Positions 35,945-47,164 of a DNA stretch of 64,000 bases are shown here, piece after piece; positions within the stretch are counted from its first letter, which is position 1; every line of letters starts with the position of its first letter. The stretch is from Chenopodium formosanum. Lineage: Eukaryota > Streptophyta > Magnoliopsida > Caryophyllales > Amaranthaceae. The stretch spans positions 28,795,501 to 28,859,500 of the forward strand of contig CM044862.1 of the NCBI GenBank assembly GCA_024500155.1, read 5' to 3'. A program made the translations under genes and the position numbers. Under the pieces are notes generated by a model that saw nothing but the letters and a program-made list of their open reading frames with translations, was not told where the DNA came from and made no database searches.

Positions 35945-38012
35945 TGACAAGGGAATAAACGCGTCGTCAATTGTCTATACCTAGATAAAATACAATTTAT
36001 ACAACCTAAACAAACCTAAAACGAGTATAAGGCAAGCATAAGGGTCGAACCACAGGGAACGAATAAACATCACCAAATGTTATCGACAATTAAGCTAGTC
36101 CGGAGTAAGAGATAAATAAACTAAAGTCTAAAGATGCTAAAAGAAGAAATAAAACATTTAGAGAAATGGTTTAGGTATAGAATTCACTTGAACATAAACA
36201 AAGGCATGGAAATTGAATTAATTATGAACTAAACATGCATGAATATCGAAGTAAAAGATCCAATCTAGCTGCCTTCCGGGGTCAATTGGCTTCTCCTAAC
36301 ATAGCTTCTATGTTTCCAAACTAGAACCATATATTGGGAGGTGCAATCAAAGAACAATCGATAGTAATGAACCTTAACTAAGTCAACTTCCGTTCCTTGT
36401 CAGCAAAGATTCACCTTTAATAAACCAACAATGTGCACTTGCAGGAAGATTCAAGAATATTAAGCATATAAAGACTTTAATCACAAATAAATCAATTCTA
36501 AACCCTAGAAAATGCTCAAGATCCAACTACACCACAACCATCCCCTTAATGGGGGAATTACTAACTAATCATGCTAACAACAAGATTAATTAACATATAA
36601 TCAAAAATCAACATGATTAACAAGCAATACCAACAACTAAAATAATAATCAAAAGAAAGCAATAAAAATAGTGGAGAGAGAGTTAGAGATTCTCATTGGT
36701 TGAAGATGAAAGTATATAGAAAAGATGCTCAATTTCTTCTTCAAAATTCAAACTTAACAATTGTGAAACCCTTACTTTATATCTCTAAACTACTCTAATC
36801 CTAACCTAAACCTAGAGAGAGAAGCTCTGCTAAAACTAATTAGAGAATAGAATAAATGATAATTGAATATTGTTTTTTTAATTACCCCTAAAATTGGGTA
36901 TATATACAAAGTTAAAAACTAAGCAAAATAAAAGAGAAAATGAAAATAAAATAAAAGAAAAAAAATAAGAAAAGGAAAGTAAAAGAAATAAAATTAAAAG
37001 AAAAAGAAAAATAAACCAAAAACAAATCCCCCTAAAACCAATCAGACGCTTTTTTCCCTTCTTCACATTTGGCTGCTTGAACTCCAGTGAAGTGCATCTT
37101 CATCACCACCGTTCATCAAATCCATCAACGGCTATCCTCGCTTTTACCTTCAATATCAACCGTTCGGTCTTTTTAAACATCATATGCGAAGCTGATGAAA
37201 TGGTTCAGTCGAACCATAGGTTGGTGTGGTCGAACTACGGGGTTGGTTCGGTCAAACCATGGGTGTGTCTGACCACACCTCTTCAAATTACAAAACATCA
37301 AAATTTTTTGAATCGCACTTCGACCGAACTCCTATGGGGTTTGCTCGAACCCGATTGATTTGCTATTTTCTCTGATTTTGGGCGCTTGATTGAAGGGTTG
37401 AGTAATTGCGGTGGATGTGGAGATTGGGTGGCTGAAATTGAATGGATGCGGCGGTGGTGCGGTGCGCGGAGAGGTGTATTGAGGTGGCTGGTGCGGGTGA
37501 ATTCGAGGGCAAATGGGTTGGTGTGAAATGGTGGTGGCATTGTGGTGATTTTGGTGGTAGATTGGAGGTGAGTGCGGTGGCGATGGTTGTAGGGTAGGTG
37601 GTGATTAATGGCTGCTGGTGATAGGTGCAGCGAGTGTGAGGGTTGTGATATGTGGAGGTTGTTGTTGCGGTGTGGGATACAATATGCGTGGAGCAGGGGA
37701 GTTGTTAGGTGGGTGGAAATGGGAGCAGGGATTTGCGTGGGCTGGTTGACGTGAGGGAGCTGGGGATTGCGTGAGCAACGCTACTGCTGTTGGTATTGTT
37801 GTTGGTGAATTAGAGTGAGATGCGTGGGAGTTTGCTGGGAAAGATGAAATTGGGTGGTCTGGGTTGCAGCTCGTGTTGGTGAGGTGAAGAGGGAGCAGGG
37901 GAAAGGTGGCTGATGGTGTGGTGAAGGGAGCAGGGGAAATGTTGATTGGTTTTGCTGGTGTGGTGGAGGATAGTAGATGGTGGGGTGAAGGTTAAGTTGG
38001 GAAATAGTCAGC
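35945..38012 (-). repeat. E2 5' LTR, interrupted by E3
   Basis: The inner end is TGACAAGGG at 35945. A TATATATA box lies at about 36897-36906. The motif cluster at 37205-37355 contains repeated halves of GGTTCGGTCGAACC (TTCAGTCGAACCAT, GTCGAACTAC, TTCGGTCAAACC, TTCGACCGAACTCC). A GT-rich plus strand follows, with G-runs near 37707-37745. E3 starts at 38013; TCAGC (38008-38012) is its expected target duplication. Confidence 0.85.
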
Positions 38013-39651
38013 TGACAAGAGGAAAATGTATGTCGTTATCTACCCTTCCCCCAAATCAAACTAAATTTTTAAACACCTAACAAACCTTATATGAATATAT
38101 GGCAAGTTAAGGGTCGATCCCTAGGGAATGCAATGATGAAAACTAGAGTCTAAGTCAAGCTACCTCGAAGATGGAGTTGAGATTATGGTTGGCACTATGG
38201 AAAACTAAAACAAGTCTAATCAAGTAAATCAAAGGTCTAAACACTAGGGATATGGGTTCCACATGCAAGTTCAATGATAATGCTAGTTTAGAGCTCAATT
38301 AATTAATTCAAGTATTGCAATGGACAAACAATAGTAGCAATCAAGAGAGTTCAAATGATATATCCTATAGGCCAATCTAGGAGTCACTATGAAAGGCAAA
38401 TCAAGAAGAATCACAAGCAAACCCAATCAATTAGAGCAACTTTTAAATCAATTGTTCATGTCATTAAGTGTTGCAATAAAATCTAGATTAATCTTACAGG
38501 TTGATCACTCCTAGTCTAATCAGTAACATACAAAACTATGTCAACCAATTTAATTGCAACAAATCAATCAATCAAAGAGCATCAACTAGAAATTTCATTA
38601 ATCAAACATGCTTCCCCCTTTCCCTAGCAACTAATCTACTCACTAATCATGGTGAAATTCAAGAACAAATAACTAGAAATTGCATTGATCATCATTCTAT
38701 ATCAAAATCTAAGAGAAGTCAAAATAGTCAACAATATCAAACTCAAATTCGAAGAAAAACAAGCAACAAGCATAAATCAAATAGCAAGTAAGTAAGAGAT
38801 GAAAGAAGGAAGAGATTCTCGCTAATATTGATGATTGAAAATGAAGAAATCCGAACTTGATTGATCAAATGTTGAGTTACAAATCCAAATCCAAGAACTT
38901 CTAACTAACTTCTCTCTAAATTCTCTCTCTAAAACTAAGCTAATGAAATATTATCAAAAAGTTGGTTTCATAAAGGAATTACAATTCTATTTAAAAGTAA
39001 AGAAGAAACTGGCAAATCCCGCACCCTCTCCTGATGAATCCGCGGCCGCAAAGAAATGGGTACGGAACCCTCCGCGAGCTATCTGGGTACAGTATAAACC
39101 CGCGCCAGTGGCCAAAGATGCCGCGCCCGCGGCTAATCCCCTGCTCCCAAAGCTCAATCAGGGAGCCGCGGTCTCTCCGAGATAGAGCGCCCTCTCCAAA
39201 TTTCCCGCGCCCGCAGAGAGCCCACGGGGCAACCGCGAGAAGTTCCTCCCAAAATCTGCCATTTGTGCTTCTTGAGCCCGCGCCCACGGCTTCACTGACC
39301 CGCGCCCGCGGCTTTCTGGCAATACCTTGGAGACCTCTTCGAGGCCTCTCCAAGGCCTCTCAAAGCCCTCTCTAGCCATATGCTTCTTCCTTGGGTTGTC
39401 ATTAAGGTCCCAACTTGATTCCTTTGCAAAGGTGATTCTCCAAGAACCTACACAAGGAAACAAAGAAAGGAAATAAAAGGGAAAAAGAGCCAAATAAAAT
39501 GAAAACACGAGAAAAACATGAGAACTATAAAGAAAAGAGGAGAAAGAGAAACTATAGGAAAATGGACCAAAAATAAGATAAGAAAGCATGAAAAAGGGAA
39601 AGAAATAACCCTAAAAGACTACCCTATGAGTGCCATAAATGACACTCATCA
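38013..39651 (-). repeat. E3 3' LTR (1639 bp)
   Basis: Plus-strand ends are TGACAAGAGG and CACTCATCA. Just inside the outer tip is a degenerate inverted repeat (GAGTGCCAT/ATGACACTC). A TATA-like TTTAAATA lies at 38988-38995. The CG-rich cluster at 39015-39345 has repeated CCGCGGCCGC, CGCGCCCGCGG and CTCTCC words. The polypurine complement AATTCCCCC follows at 39652. Open frames across the CG cluster are compositional artefacts. Confidence 0.9.
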
Positions 39652-42155
39652 AATTCCCCCAAGCTATACTTTTGCTCGTCCCGAGCAAAACAAAGGCTAA
39701 AAAGGAAAGAGAAGGACTTATTCGAAGCAAAAAGAAAAAGAGGGGCGAGAATTTACACTAAGACTCACTATCGTAGGAATCACGGTTGTTTTTAGCTACA
39801 ACAAGCCATTTAAACCCCTAGATCGCCCTAGAGGACGAGTGATACTCTCGTAAGGGTATCCTAAGAGTTTACCCATAACTCTCCATCAAACCCCCAAGAG
39901 GCAAACCAGAAAAGGAAAAGAAAGAGGAAAAAGGAAACAAAATCTTTACGAAATGGACTTTACAAAGAGACTATAATTCAAATGAATAACAACCTTTCTA
40001 AAGTGAATTATAGTATGCACGTCTTAAGATACCTAAGGTTGATTGAAACATAAATATGCTAAGCATAGGAACTAGTCATCACACTCCACTTTCATCCCAA
40101 ATGGTCTTACCGCGTTCCCCCTACTAATCTCATATCTCCCTTTAGTGAGCATCTCATAGATTCCGCGAAGGAACCGGAAAAAGATCAATATTTTGTGCTA
40201 CTCGACATCTTGATTTCACATCACCTTTCCTTAGTCTACAACCCATGATTCCCTCCACCGATGAAATACTCAACTTCTAGGTCCAAAGGTCTTACCAAAG
40301 GTTGTAACGTAAGGCAAGAAGGGTTAAGGTAGGCTAAAATTTAAAATTTGGTGGTTATCCTAAATTGTGAAGCAAAGACCAGCCAAATCTCAACACCAAA
40401 CTTAAGTAATCACCAAACAAAAACGTATTAACAACCCCAATCTTATTCAAAGCAACAATATATAAACATAAGAACAAAAAGCGCAAACGCTTTCCCCCCC
40501 AAGCTAAAAGAAACATTGTCCTCAATACATAGAGAGGAGAAAGACACTTGAATTTTTATGGTTTTTTGTTTTTTTTTTTTTTTTTTTGCATTTTCTCATT
40601 TATAAATTTGTTTGTATTTTCTCGTACTCCTTAAAAGCATTAGTCCTTGCCTTTTTTCAATTCGGACGGCTTTTTTAAATATGCATTTATTAACATCCTT
40701 GCCTCTTTTACTAAGGACGACTTTTACATAAGCATTTGCCATTATTTACCAAATATAAACAACTCAATTATGTGTACCAATTCGAACCAAACTCCAACTT
40801 CATAGACCACAATCACCAAACATTGACCCTTGCTTCACAAAAACAAAAAAGAAGGAGAACGAAACAAAAGGCTCAAGAAATCTAATTATGCGGCTTGAAA
40901 AGAGGGAAAAAGGTTCAAAGGGGTAACAAGTAGGCAAATGTATTCCAAACCAAAAAAAAAGTAAACATAAAGGGTTTATCCTAGAAAAAGAAAATACCTC
41001 ACTGAAAAGTTGCCTTTGCCCTCCCTAGGTAGTTCGGTCACGGTCTTAGGAATCATACGCTAAGATTCTAGATTAGGTTTGCGAAAATCAAGGATCCATG
41101 CCGCTCATGCAAGAATTTGATGAAAGCTTGAACAAATATACATCTCACATGGTTGTAGCAAAAACTCACTAAGGTTGTCAAATCAAAGATAGGGAGCAAC
41201 TACCAACATGCCAAAAACGAGTAGAATCCCGTTTCATGATCTCCCTAGCACTAGACAACTATCTTAGCATGATTTATTCTAGAATCAACCAAACGTAATC
41301 TCAAACCGTGCATACCATTATTACCTAGGAATACTATTATTCAAATGCAAAAGACCATTGCATACAAGTCCAAATTTCAAAAAGAGTAAGAGTGAAAATA
41401 AAGCCTCAAAAAGTTATGCACACAAACAAGAATAAAAGAAAGGGAAAGAAAATAAAAGAGAAGATGGAAAACTTAGACAAGGACAAGAAAGGGAAAGAGG
41501 AAAAGGACAAAGATGCAATCATAACATGTTTATCCCAATCGACATACAAGCGGTCTAATGGCCACATCGCCAAAGACCCCAAACATACTAGGTGTTAAAT
41601 TCATACATCCTCGAACCGTTCAACTTCCCCTAAATCTAATCCTAATCTAAGCAACCAAGAAAATATAGAAGTGAAAATAAAGAGGTAAAATAAGAAAGGG
41701 CTCACCAAGCGTCTGTGCTAAACTAAAGTACCCAAGGAGTAGGAACGTGCTTCTCCAAAAGGCTCCATAATCCAAAGCATAGGCTAGAAGCAAGGTGAGT
41801 TAAAGAAAAAGGCTATATATAAAAAATGAAATTGTTAGTAACTTCCAAACAAAAGCAAACGATAAAACACTTAGACACAAGCTATATACAAAAACCTAGA
41901 GAAACCCATCATCATCAAACAACATGAAATGAAACAAAACAACAAGCGACAAACCAACGAGACCATTAGCAAAAATCCACCAAAAACCTTATCAAAGACT
42001 TCCCACCGAGCCCCAGTTGCCTCCCCCAAACCAACCATAAAACATCTTTTTTGACCCTCCCCCCTCACAAAATGAAGGCATCGACCGCGATGCCTACAAA
42101 CATGCAAAATAGGGAAGGGGGAGAACAAAAAGGGAAACAAACATGCATAAGGGGA
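39652..42155 (-). other. E3 3' non-coding region with PPT
   Basis: No coding sequence is supported. The first about 250 bases align with the same position in E1 and E2 (TTTTGCTCGTCC, the TCACTATCGTAGGAATCACG block, CCTAAGAG...ACCCATAACTC). A T run lies at 40568-40588. The rest is A-rich with scattered similarity to the LARD 3' regions. Confidence 0.65.
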
Positions 42156-43893
42156 CTATTGGCCACTAGGGCCGGCACCATCATCACCCGTATCCCAAAC
42201 TCCGGTGTAACCGGGAGGAAATCCATAGTGACCCTTGAATAGGTCAAGTTGGGATTGGGTCAATTGGTCGTAGGGCTCACGCTGACCAAGGAGCTCGGGG
42301 TGACTGGGGTGAACATAGTAGTATGCGGGATCACCTCGATAATCACTCCCCCCCAAGACCCTATAATCATAAGGCGGGAAGTTGCACCTTGGCACATGGG
42401 GGTCCTCAGCCCCGGGCCAATATGGGTACGTAGGGAGGTTGTCACCACCCCAGGAAGGTACCGACCCTTGTTGGGGCAGCACATAAGGGTAGTTGACCGA
42501 AGGTGTGACCTCCCCCCTACGCACACTAGCGCCATACAAGGCGCTAGTTTGATAAGACAGAGTTTGGTGGTCTGAGTACATACCTTGCATGCTCAATTGC
42601 ATGAGCTCCATGTTGGCTCTCATATCCTCCATCTCTCGGAGATAAGCATCTCCTTGGAAATCTTTTTGTTGTTGTTGTCTTTGTTGTCTTCTTTATATTC
42701 TTCTTCTTTGAGCATCATCATGAAAATGCTCATGTTGTTGTTGTAGTGGCGGTTGTTGTTGCTCTTCATCATATTCTTCTCCTCCTCCTTCCTCCTCTTC
42801 CTCATCATTTGCATCGCTCCCATCAATCTCATCATCCTCCTCCATCTCATCTTCAATCCTCCCACTGTCCCTAGGGACCATCCAAATCTTTCTAGCCTCA
42901 CGAAGGATGGAGGTGGTTGCCGGAGTAGGCAATGGTGGGTATTTCTCACTAGCCAAGAGTAAGTACCGGTTCTCCTAGTGCTAGTTATGAAACGCAAAGT
43001 GTTAACTTGTTTCAAACTAATCCACACGTCTTCACTCCTTCCGACCGGAGTGCAAGACTTCAAGAACCCCTCTTGCTTAAAATACGACACAAGACGTGTC
43101 ACCATGCCCCCATAATGAATTTCCCCCGTTTTGACCCCATGCATTATCTCCTCAAAACAGTCCATGAAGATATAGCCAAAATTAATACTTGACCCTAATT
43201 CCAGCTTGGTAGCCATCCATAACACCATAATCTCCTCTCGAGATAACTTCCCCAAATCTTGCTTATTAAAGACCGAATATCAAAGAATTATGTGAAGGAT
43301 CTTAAGGGCCGGATGGATAATCTCACTAGCAAGAGACTTCTTCGAATCAAACTCCCTCTTTTGGGCTATGGTTCTCCACCAAGAAACCTCATTATACTCA
43401 GTTTGGACTAGGGAGATAAAGGGCTCGAAGATATCACCATTGGGGTTGAAACCAAGGGCTACATTGAACTCGGCTAGGTTCATGGTGTGTTTGACATTGA
43501 AGAGTTGGAAGGAAATAATAAAGTCGGATTCCCCCACATTATTGAACTCAAATGTGGAGAAAAACTCAATGGAAGGCTCCAAATAGGTTCTAGGGGAAGA
43601 CTTTATAAACTCACCCGAGCTTAGGTTGTTCAGAAGGATGTCAAGGTCATTCTCAATTCCTAGCTTGGCCATGTCCTCACGAAAGTAATGGCGGGAAGGT
43701 CTAAACTTCCGGTCTTTCATTTGTTATAGATGGGGGTTTGTTTAGACCGGTTCCAAAACTTGAGAGGGGGTAGAGGAGGAGGAGGAGCATCATCTTGTGT
43801 TGTGGAATGCGGTTGGGGTTGAGGGTTTGAGGATTGGCCGGGGGATTGGTTTGAGCATTTCTTGCTACTTTTTACTGTTCTTAACAAATCCAT
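42156..43893 (-). pseudogene. E3 ATHILA ORF-1-type extra gene
   Basis: The start is taken at MDLLRTVKSS (43893). The first 58 codons are Pro/Gln-rich. A one-base shift follows at about 43718-43720, then the conserved part: RKFRPSRHYFREDMAKLGIE, LEPSIEFFSTFEFNN, FQLFNVKHTMNLAEFNVALG. This matches the Athila ORF between integrase and 3' LTR (Pfam ATHILA ORF-1 type). A stop at 43280-43282 and shifts near 42960 and 42690 break it further. The C-terminal region is very acidic (EEEEEGGGEEYDEE), then Gln/His-rich, then a Tyr/Pro-rich tail ending GAGPSGQ at 42156. No signal peptide or membrane segment supports an envelope role. The function of this family is unknown. Confidence 0.75.
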
Positions 43894-44519
43894 TTTGACA
43901 AAATTCACACAATTCACAAGAACAACACAAACTCCCTCAAACAAAACAACTACCACCAAAATTACTCACAACCCTCCTTACAAATCAAACCAAACCACCA
44001 CAAACTACAAGGTACCTGTTCCAATCAACACAGGAACAAAAATTTCAACAACAAACAACAATATCAACATTCAATCATCAATATATTCATGAATCAACAA
44101 GAAAAAGTAACAATCACCCAAATATACCAAAATTTCCATAAATCAACCATAAAACACAAAAATCATGCTCAAAATCAAGGTAAACAAACCAAAGTAAAGA
44201 AATCAATTGAAATTGACAAAAATAATACAAAGGTTAGAGGTATACCAAGATTGGAGACTCGAATTAAGCTCAAAGCATTTTAAAGACTCGAAATTTCCCG
44301 AAAAACCACGAGAAAATAGAGTAAGAGTTAAGAAAAGGGAGGAATATTGAAGAATTTGTGAAAATTTTAGGCAAAATTTGAAGAAATAAGTGAGAAATTG
44401 ATGTTTTGGGGTTAGGGTTTGAGAGGAGGTAGAGAGAGAAAGGGGAAAAATAAGGAGAAGAAGAGAAAATAAGAGAGGAGAGAGAAAGGAGGGGGTGCAT
44501 CTGGGTTAACAAACCCAGT

Positions 44520-44925
44520 TCGCCGCGCCCTCTCCCGACTCTTCCGCGCCCGCGGCAACTCTCCTGCGCCCGCGGCAACTCTCCCGCGCCCGCGGAGAGA
44601 CCGCGGGGAGTTCCTTGAACTTTTTGAACTTTTTTACCTGACAGGGGGCCGCACCCTCTCTAGAAACGCCGCGCCCTCTCCAAAACTTCCCAAGCCCGCG
44701 GAGAGACCGCGGGGCAACCGCGAGAAGTTCCTGGAATGAAGTTCCCAATTTGCTTGAAATGAGGGCCGCTCCCTCTCCTTATCTCTCGAGGCCTCTCCAT
44801 AACTTCCCGCGCCCGCGAAGAGACCGCGGGGCAACCGCGGAAATTCCCTGGATTGAAGTGCCTAAAAAAGGTGAAGAGGCCCCCGAGGTCTCTCCAAGCC
44901 CTCGAGGAGCCCTCTCCCCTGAACT
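44520..44925 (-). promoter_or_regulatory. E3 internal CG-rich cluster upstream of the extra gene
   Basis: Repeated CGCGCCCGCGG, GAGAGACCGCGGGGCAACCG and CCCTCTCC words, in three to four imperfect blocks of about 110-130 bases. The same words make up the cluster in the E3 LTR (39015-39345). It lies about 630 bases upstream of the extra-gene start, in its orientation. A duplicate promoter module is inferred. Open frames here are compositional. Confidence 0.5.
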
Positions 44926-45075
44926 CTAAACTCTTCATTAAACCCCTTCTTTCCAACAAGTGATGACAATAGGCGACCTACAAAACAAACACAAAACCAA
45001 CTCAAAATAAGATCAAAAACCAATCAAGGAAAAATAAAAGAAAAGAAAGGAAAGAGAAATAAGATGAGAATTCGA

Positions 45076-45110
45076 GTTGCCTCCCGTAAGCGCTTTTGGT
45101 TAACGTCGTT
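45076..45110 (-). other. Conserved post-integrase motif of E3
   Basis: On the minus strand it reads AACGACGTTAACCAAAAGCG, CTTACGGGAGGCAAC. It starts 21 bases after the integrase stop. Similar motifs lie at 7393-7426 (E1) and 32553-32586 (E2). A GACGTTAA...GCGCTT...GGGAGGCAAC element at this place is common in Athila-type elements. Confidence 0.6.
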
Positions 45111-45131
45111 AGCTCGACGTGCACCATCACC

Positions 45132-47164
45132 TCAAGGTGGCTTAAAAAGAATCATTTTGTGAACAAGTCCAACAAACACTCCACCATAGTACTTCTTGAG
45201 TCGATGACCATTAACCTTAAATGAAGATGAGGAGTTCAAAGGAGAAATCTCCACGACACCATTATCAAAAACATCTTTCACCAAGAATGGTCCACTCACT
45301 CTTGACATGAGCTTTCCGGGGAACAACTTCATCCTTGAATTGTAGAGGAGGACTTTGTCACCTACACAAAACTCCTTTTTCTCAATCAACTTGTCATGAA
45401 CCTCCTTGGAGCGAGCTTTGTATGTGATACCACAATCGTAAGCATAAAGTCGAAGTTCCTCTAGTTCATGAAGATCCAACCACCTCTTCTCCCCCGCACT
45501 AGCTAAGTCAAAATTTATCTTCTTGATGGCCCACAAGGCACGATGTTCAAGCTCTACCGGGAGATGGCGTGATTTGCCATAGACAAGGCGATATGGAGTA
45601 GTACCAATAGGTGTCTTAAAAGCTGTCCTATAAGCCCAAAGAGCATCATCTAACTTGTCCGACCAATCCTTTCTATTCCTTGCAACCGTCTTCTCAAGAA
45701 TGAGCTTTATTTGACGATTAGAGACCTCGACTTGGCCACTCGATTGAGGATGATATGGAAGGTCGAACCGTTGATGCACTCCATGTTTCCTCAACATCTT
45801 TTGGAAGGCATTGTGAACAAAATGAGATCCATTATCGCTTATCATAGCCTTATGCACGCCAAACCTTGGGAAGATGATTTTGTTGAACAACTTCAACACT
45901 ACTTTGTGGTCATTAGTAGGGGAGGCAATGGCCTCAACCCATTTAGAAACATAGTCCACAACCACAAGTATGAATTGATTACCATATGAAGATGGGAATG
46001 GTCCCATGAAGTCAATCCCCCAAATATCGAACACCTCTAACTCAAGAATGGGCTGTTAAGGCATCTCATTCTTCTTGGAGATATTCCCAACCCTTTGACA
46101 TTGGTCGCATGACTTCACAAAGCCCCATGAATCTTTGAAGATATGCGGCCACCATAAAACCCATTGAAGAACCTTGGTAGCGGTCTAGGAAACACCCATA
46201 TGCCCACCACTAGGGTTCGAGTGGCACATCCTTAAAACACTAGGCACCTCTTCATTTGGAACACAACGCCTAAGTAAGCCATCAACCCCTCGTTTGTATA
46301 AGATGGGATCATCCCACAAGTAATGTCTTGCCTCCCTTTTGATTTTCTTCTTTTGGTTCTTTGAGAAGGAGGGTGGAAACTCCCCACATGCTAGAAAATT
46401 CACCAAGTCGACATACCATGGGAGTTCCTTCACCTCTATGGCATATAAGAAGTCATCAAGCATTCTATCCTCAATTGGTGAACCATCATCATGAATTTGA
46501 TCACGTTCAAGGCGAGAAAGATGGTCCGCCACAACATTCTCCGCACCCTTCTTGTCCCTAATCTCAATCTCAAAAGTTTGCAATTCAAGCACCCATCGAA
46601 TCAAACTAAGCTTAAACTCTTTCTTGGCAAAGAGATACTTGAGGGCCGCGTGATCCGTGAAAACTATGGTCTTGGAACCCAACAATTAACAACGGAATTT
46701 CTCAATAGAGTGCACAATTGCTAAAAATTCCTTTTTCGTTGCTGTGTAGTTCTTCTGAGTCCCATTGAGTGTCTTGGACATATAGTAAATCACATGAAGT
46801 TTCTTGTCTACACGTTGTCCCAAAACACCTCCAATCGCCCAATCACTCGCATCACACATCAATTCAAAAGGAAGATCCCACCTTGGGGCTTGAACAATAG
46901 GAGTGGAGATTAGGGCCTTCTTCAATCTATCAAATGCCTTCAAGCATTTGTTATAAAAATGAACTCAACATCCTTTTGAACAAGGTCATTTAGGGGCTTA
47001 GCAATAAGTGAAAAATCCTTGATGAATCTCCTATAAAAACCCGCATGACCAAGGAACGATCTCACTCCCTTGACATTCACCGGAGGTGGAAGTTTCTCAA
47101 TCACTTCTATTTTTGCCTTATCCACCTCAATGCCTCTATTTGAAATCTTGTGCCCAAGCACTAT
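45132..47164 (-). pseudogene. pol: E3 pol: RT C-terminus, RNase H, integrase
   Basis: The minus-strand order is RT thumb/connection (47164-46960: IVLGHKISNRGIEVDKAKIE, FLGHAGFYRRFIKDFS), Ty3-type RNase H (46943-46500: LMCDASDWAIGGVLGQR, then DHAALKYLFAKK), zinc-binding H2C2 region, and integrase core (46034-45132) with Asp in WGIDFMG, Asp in SDNGSHF and Glu in SGQVEVSNR. The C-terminal part RLVYGKSRHLPVELEHRALW and NSRMKLFPGKLMSRVSGPF is Athila-like. Breaks: a frameshift near 46945-46960 and stops at 46686-46688, 46185-46187 and about 46053. The integrase core itself is open. The upstream RT was cut by E6. Confidence 0.9.

Larger units (their letters stand above)
29096..38012 (-). mobile_element. 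E2: LARD related to Athila, second copy of the E1 type
   Basis: It is read on the minus strand: 5' LTR 38012-35945 (its outer end displaced by E3), tRNA-Asp primer site 35941-35927, interior 35944-30231 with a gag-like relic split by solo LTR E5, and 3' LTR 30230-29096 whose inner part was cut off by E4. The interior matches E1 block by block, while the LTR promoter region differs. No pol is present. Confidence 0.85.
38013..47164 (-). mobile_element. E3: Athila-lineage Ty3/gypsy retrotransposon, 3' part
   Basis: On the minus strand: pol (RT C-terminal part, RNase H, integrase) 47164-45132, a conserved post-integrase motif, a CG-rich cluster, an ATHILA ORF-1-type extra gene 43893-42156, a long non-coding stretch, PPT, and 3' LTR 39651-38013. 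Integrase type and the extra ORF between integrase and 3' LTR are Athila hallmarks. The RT is cut at 47164 by E6, so RT start, protease, gag and 5' LTR lie right of the window. Several stops and frameshifts show that it is inactive. Confidence 0.9.

Noticed and set aside
38991..39589. Overlapping Arg/Pro/Gly-rich open frames in the E3 LTR
   Set aside because: Produced by the CG-rich motif cluster, open on both strands; no domain. The same applies at 44506-44959.
42156..43893. Envelope gene in E3
   Set aside because: Position fits, but no signal peptide, membrane segment or cleavage site is visible; the conserved part is the ATHILA ORF-1 type.
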